Assembly (NCBI GenBank): GCA_002726205.1
Contig: PBSL01000037.1
Location: 1 to 64,000 of the forward strand
Length of the DNA stretch: 64,000 nucleotides
Direction of reading: 5' to 3'
DNA from: Planctomycetaceae bacterium
Lineage (GTDB): Bacteria; Planctomycetota; Planctomycetia; Planctomycetales; Planctomycetaceae
Shown in pieces: positions 61,585 to 64,000 of the stretch; the first letter of the stretch is position 1, and every line of letters begins with the position of its first letter. Under the pieces are notes generated by a model. It worked only from the letters and a program-made list of their open reading frames with translations, made no database searches and was not told where the DNA came from. Position numbers and translations under genes: made by a program.

Positions 61585-64000
61585 GTGGCACGATCACGAA
61601 GGGTCCGTACCCGCCCACCACACCTGGTACTGGTCACGCTCGCCATCGCCATCGCGAGCAGCACGACAACGGTTGAAGCGGCAGCCGGGTTTTCCGTGAC
61701 CCCTGAACAGGCGACTCTTCGGGGCAACTTCGCTCGCCTGCAACTGGTCGTCGGCAAAACCAACGCGAACGGCAAACGCGACGATCGCTCGATCGACCTC
61801 ACCCGCAAGGCTCGCTACACGTCACTGACTCCCGATATTGTTGCGGTCAACTCGACAGGAGAATTGCTGGCCAGGAGCAACGGCCAGGCCCAGGTGGAAG
61901 TGGTCGTCGAGGGAGAAACGCGGTACGTGGCGGTCGCTGTCAGCCAGGTGACCGGGACACCGGTGATTGGATTCAAGGAACAGGTCGGCCCGATCCTCAG
62001 CAAACACGGTTGCAACATGGGGGCCTGCCATGCCTCGCAGTACGGCAAGGGGGGGTTCAAGCTGAGCGTGTTCGGGTTCGACCCGGCCAACGATCGCCGC
62101 GCGATTGTCCGCGATCATCACCAGCGACGGGTGAGCCTGGTACGACCCGAGGGCAGCCTGTTTCTGCGCAAGCCAACGATGCAGGTCCCCCACAGCGGTG
62201 GCCACCGCCTCGGACGCAACTCGGTCGACCACGACATCCTCGTTGCCTGGCTGCTTGGCGGTGCCGGCGGCCCGGAAAGCAAGGCTCCGAAGGTCACCGG
62301 GCTGCAGGTCTTCCCGACCCGGCACGTGGGGCCTGCCGGCACGGAGCAGCAACTGCGTGTCGTTGCCCGCTACAGCGACAAGACCACCCGCGACGTCACC
62401 GCCTGGGCCAAGTACGACTCGATGGACGAGGCGATCCTGGACGTCGCGCCCACGGGACTGGTGACCGCCAGCGACCGCGGCCAGGCCTCGGTGATGATCC
62501 GCTTCGAGGGCCAGGCCCAGATCGCCATGTTTGTCACACCCTTTGCCAAAAGCGTGTCGCTGGCCGGTTGGAAGAACAACAACTTCGTCGATGAACTGGC
62601 CGTGGCCAAGTTTCGTGAACTGGCAATCGCCCCCTCGGGACTGTGTGGCGATGACGCGTTCATTCGCCGGGCCTACATCGACGCGACCGGCACGTTGCCC
62701 ACGCCCGGGGAAACCCGGGACTTCCTGGCCTCGCCCCGACCCGACAAACGACAACGGCTGATCGACGAACTGCTGGGACTGACCGGCGACCCCAAGCGGG
62801 ACCGCTTCAACGATCGCTACGCCGCCTGGTGGACGCTGAAGTGGTCGGACCTGATTCGCAACAGCAGCAACAAGCTCGGCGAGCAGGGCATGTGGGCGCT
62901 GCACAACTGGATCCGCGAGTCGTTCCGGACAAACAAGCCTTTCGACCGTTTCGTCACCGAACTGGTCACTGCCAAGGGATCGATCTACTCATCGGGACCA
63001 GCCAACTACTTCCGCATCAACAGCAACGCCAACGACCTGACCGAATCGACCGCCCAGCTCTTCCTGGGAATCCGTCTCGAGTGTGCCAAGTGCCATCATC
63101 ACCCGTTCGAGAAGTACAGCCAGGGAGACTACCAGGGATTCGCGGCCTTCTTCCGCAGCGTGGGTACCAAGAGCAGCGAGGAATTCGGGCTCTTCGGTCG
63201 CGAGTCGGTCGTTGTCGTCAAGCCCGGCAGCACCGCCAAAGCCACCCCCCTGGACGGCGAGCCGGTCGAGCATCCGCTCGACCTGAGAATCCCGCTGGCA
63301 AAGTGGCTGACCGCCGGCAACAACGACTTCTTCTCTCGCAACGTCGTCAACCGCTACATGAGCTACCTGCTCGGGCGCGGCCTGGTCGAACCCGTCGATG
63401 ATCTCCGCTCCACCAATCCTCCCACCAACGTGGCCTTGATGGACGCCCTGTCAAAGCACCTCGTCGAGAACAAGTTCAACCTGAAGGTGCTGCTCCGGGC
63501 GATCATGTCCAGCCGGCTCTACCAGCTCAGTTCCCAGCCAACGAAGGCCAACGTCGGTGATTCGCGGTTCTACAGCCACTTCCGGGTCAAGCGAATGGCC
63601 GCCGAACCGCTCCTGGACGCCGTGGACGTCGCCACCGGTGTCCCGACAAAGTTCAAGAGCCTGCCGCTGGGCACGCGGGCCATCGAGTTGCCCGACGCGG
63701 GCGACTTTTACTCGAACTACTTCCTGAAGACCTTCGCCAAACCCAAGCGTGCCAGCGTGTGCGAATGCGAGCGGTCCAGCGACGAGAACCTCACGCAGGC
63801 CCTGCACACGCTCAACGGCGACACCGTCGCCGGTAAGGTCGCCAGCAAGAACGGTCGCGTCGCCAAGCTGCTGGCCGCCAAGACCGGGCACGAAGCGATT
63901 GTCGAGGAACTGTACCTGGCCACCCTCTCCCGGCGACCGACCGCCGACGAGCAGTCGGCCTGCCGTGAGTTCCTCAAGCAGAGTCCCAGCCCGAAGGAGT
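61585..64000 (+). CDS. Big2-domain PSCyt2/PSD1 (DUF1549/DUF1553) protein, partial at window end
   Basis: The open frame runs from GTG 61585 to the window edge (805 codons and one base), so the C-terminus is missing. A leader (LVLVTLAIAIASSTTTVEAA) and a first Big2-type Ig domain (DIVAVNSTGELLARSNG) come first. A heme-type motif with four residues between the cysteines follows, GCNMGACH (Cys143, Cys148, His149). Then come a second Big2 domain (DVAPTGLVTASDRGQASVMI), DUF1549 with CAKCHHHPFEKYSQGDYQ (Cys500, Cys503), and DUF1553 (VNRYMSYLLGRGLVEPVDDL). AGGAG sits ahead of the GTG. It is divergent from the DUF1501 gene. Confidence 0.9.
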   Translation, partial: MARSRRVRTRPPHLVLVTLAIAIASSTTTVEAAAGFSVTPEQATLRGNFARLQLVVGKTNANGKRDDRSIDLTRKARYTSLTPDIVAVNSTGELLARSNGQAQVEVVVEGETRYVAVAVSQVTGTPVIGFKEQVGPILSKHGCNMGACHASQYGKGGFKLSVFGFDPANDRRAIVRDHHQRRVSLVRPEGSLFLRKPTMQVPHSGGHRLGRNSVDHDILVAWLLGGAGGPESKAPKVTGLQVFPTRHVGPAGTEQQLRVVARYSDKTTRDVTAWAKYDSMDEAILDVAPTGLVTASDRGQASVMIRFEGQAQIAMFVTPFAKSVSLAGWKNNNFVDELAVAKFRELAIAPSGLCGDDAFIRRAYIDATGTLPTPGETRDFLASPRPDKRQRLIDELLGLTGDPKRDRFNDRYAAWWTLKWSDLIRNSSNKLGEQGMWALHNWIRESFRTNKPFDRFVTELVTAKGSIYSSGPANYFRINSNANDLTESTAQLFLGIRLECAKCHHHPFEKYSQGDYQGFAAFFRSVGTKSSEEFGLFGRESVVVVKPGSTAKATPLDGEPVEHPLDLRIPLAKWLTAGNNDFFSRNVVNRYMSYLLGRGLVEPVDDLRSTNPPTNVALMDALSKHLVENKFNLKVLLRAIMSSRLYQLSSQPTKANVGDSRFYSHFRVKRMAAEPLLDAVDVATGVPTKFKSLPLGTRAIELPDAGDFYSNYFLKTFAKPKRASVCECERSSDENLTQALHTLNGDTVAGKVASKNGRVAKLLAAKTGHEAIVEELYLATLSRRPTADEQSACREFLKQSPSPKE

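Overview
The window looks like a chromosomal segment of a planctomycete. It has three DUF1501 proteins with Tat-type leaders, two planctomycete cytochrome proteins of the PSCyt2/PSD1 (DUF1549/DUF1553) type, and a 1288-residue PVC-type heme protein. It also has an ECF sigma factor of the Rhodopirellula/Verrucomicrobium type, secreted Gfo/Idh oxidoreductases, FG-GAP and EF-hand proteins, and futalosine-era style UbiD chemistry. The sequence is GC-rich, but bases 1 to about 8500 are visibly less so (hand counts: 29/60 for 2221-2280 and 33/60 for 7201-7260, against 38/60 for 48901-48960). Calls come from reading translations and motifs; no database search was run.

Layout. 1-494 holds decayed protein-coding relics and a 41-bp duplication. 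495-6719 (minus) is a four-gene operon: ECF sigma, FecR-like anti-sigma, PSD1 cytochrome protein, DUF1501 protein. 7028-8395 is a Tat-exported Gfo/Idh oxidoreductase. Fragments of one relic sequence lie at 297-416, 6872-6926 and 8429-8510, bracketing the operon and the oxidoreductase. 8529-12944 (minus) encodes a DUF1501 protein and a LamG/FG-GAP protein; 13215-18574 an EF-hand protein, a TPR lipoprotein and the large SGNH/propeller/HEAT/cytochrome fusion; 18844-21148 a TraB-like protein, FolB and a pteridine-reductase-like SDR.

21276-25992 is a cell-shape operon, mreB-mreC-mreD-PBP2, followed by mnmA. 27153-33729 (minus) runs from a sugar isomerase through Trm112, a secreted-looking methyltransferase, a CPBP protease and an RND/MMPL exporter to an MscS-type channel. 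33910-41030 (plus) holds an oxidoreductase, a class III aminotransferase, lysS and a LolC/E-like permease carrying a PDZ domain with its ATPase. 41123-45903 holds ilvE, a YHS-domain protein, a DegT aminotransferase and an unrecognised secreted protein. 46013-49392 is rlmN and groES-groEL, closed by a strong terminator.

49507-55473 (minus) is a compact run: UbiD, a THUMP methyltransferase, a HAD phosphatase, a deoxyhypusine-synthase-like protein and a PfkB kinase. 55539-59957 has a membrane metallophosphoesterase, a papain-like small protein, a secreted unknown, a beta-helix protein and a CYTH protein. The window ends with a DUF1501 gene divergent from a Big2/PSD1 cytochrome gene that runs off the edge.

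The most interesting points are the recombinase-tail relics around the sigma/FecR/PSD1/DUF1501 operon, the PDZ-containing lipoprotein-exporter-like permease, the coupled HAD/DHS-like/PfkB cassette, and the Trm112 gene overlapping a methyltransferase gene that carries a signal peptide.
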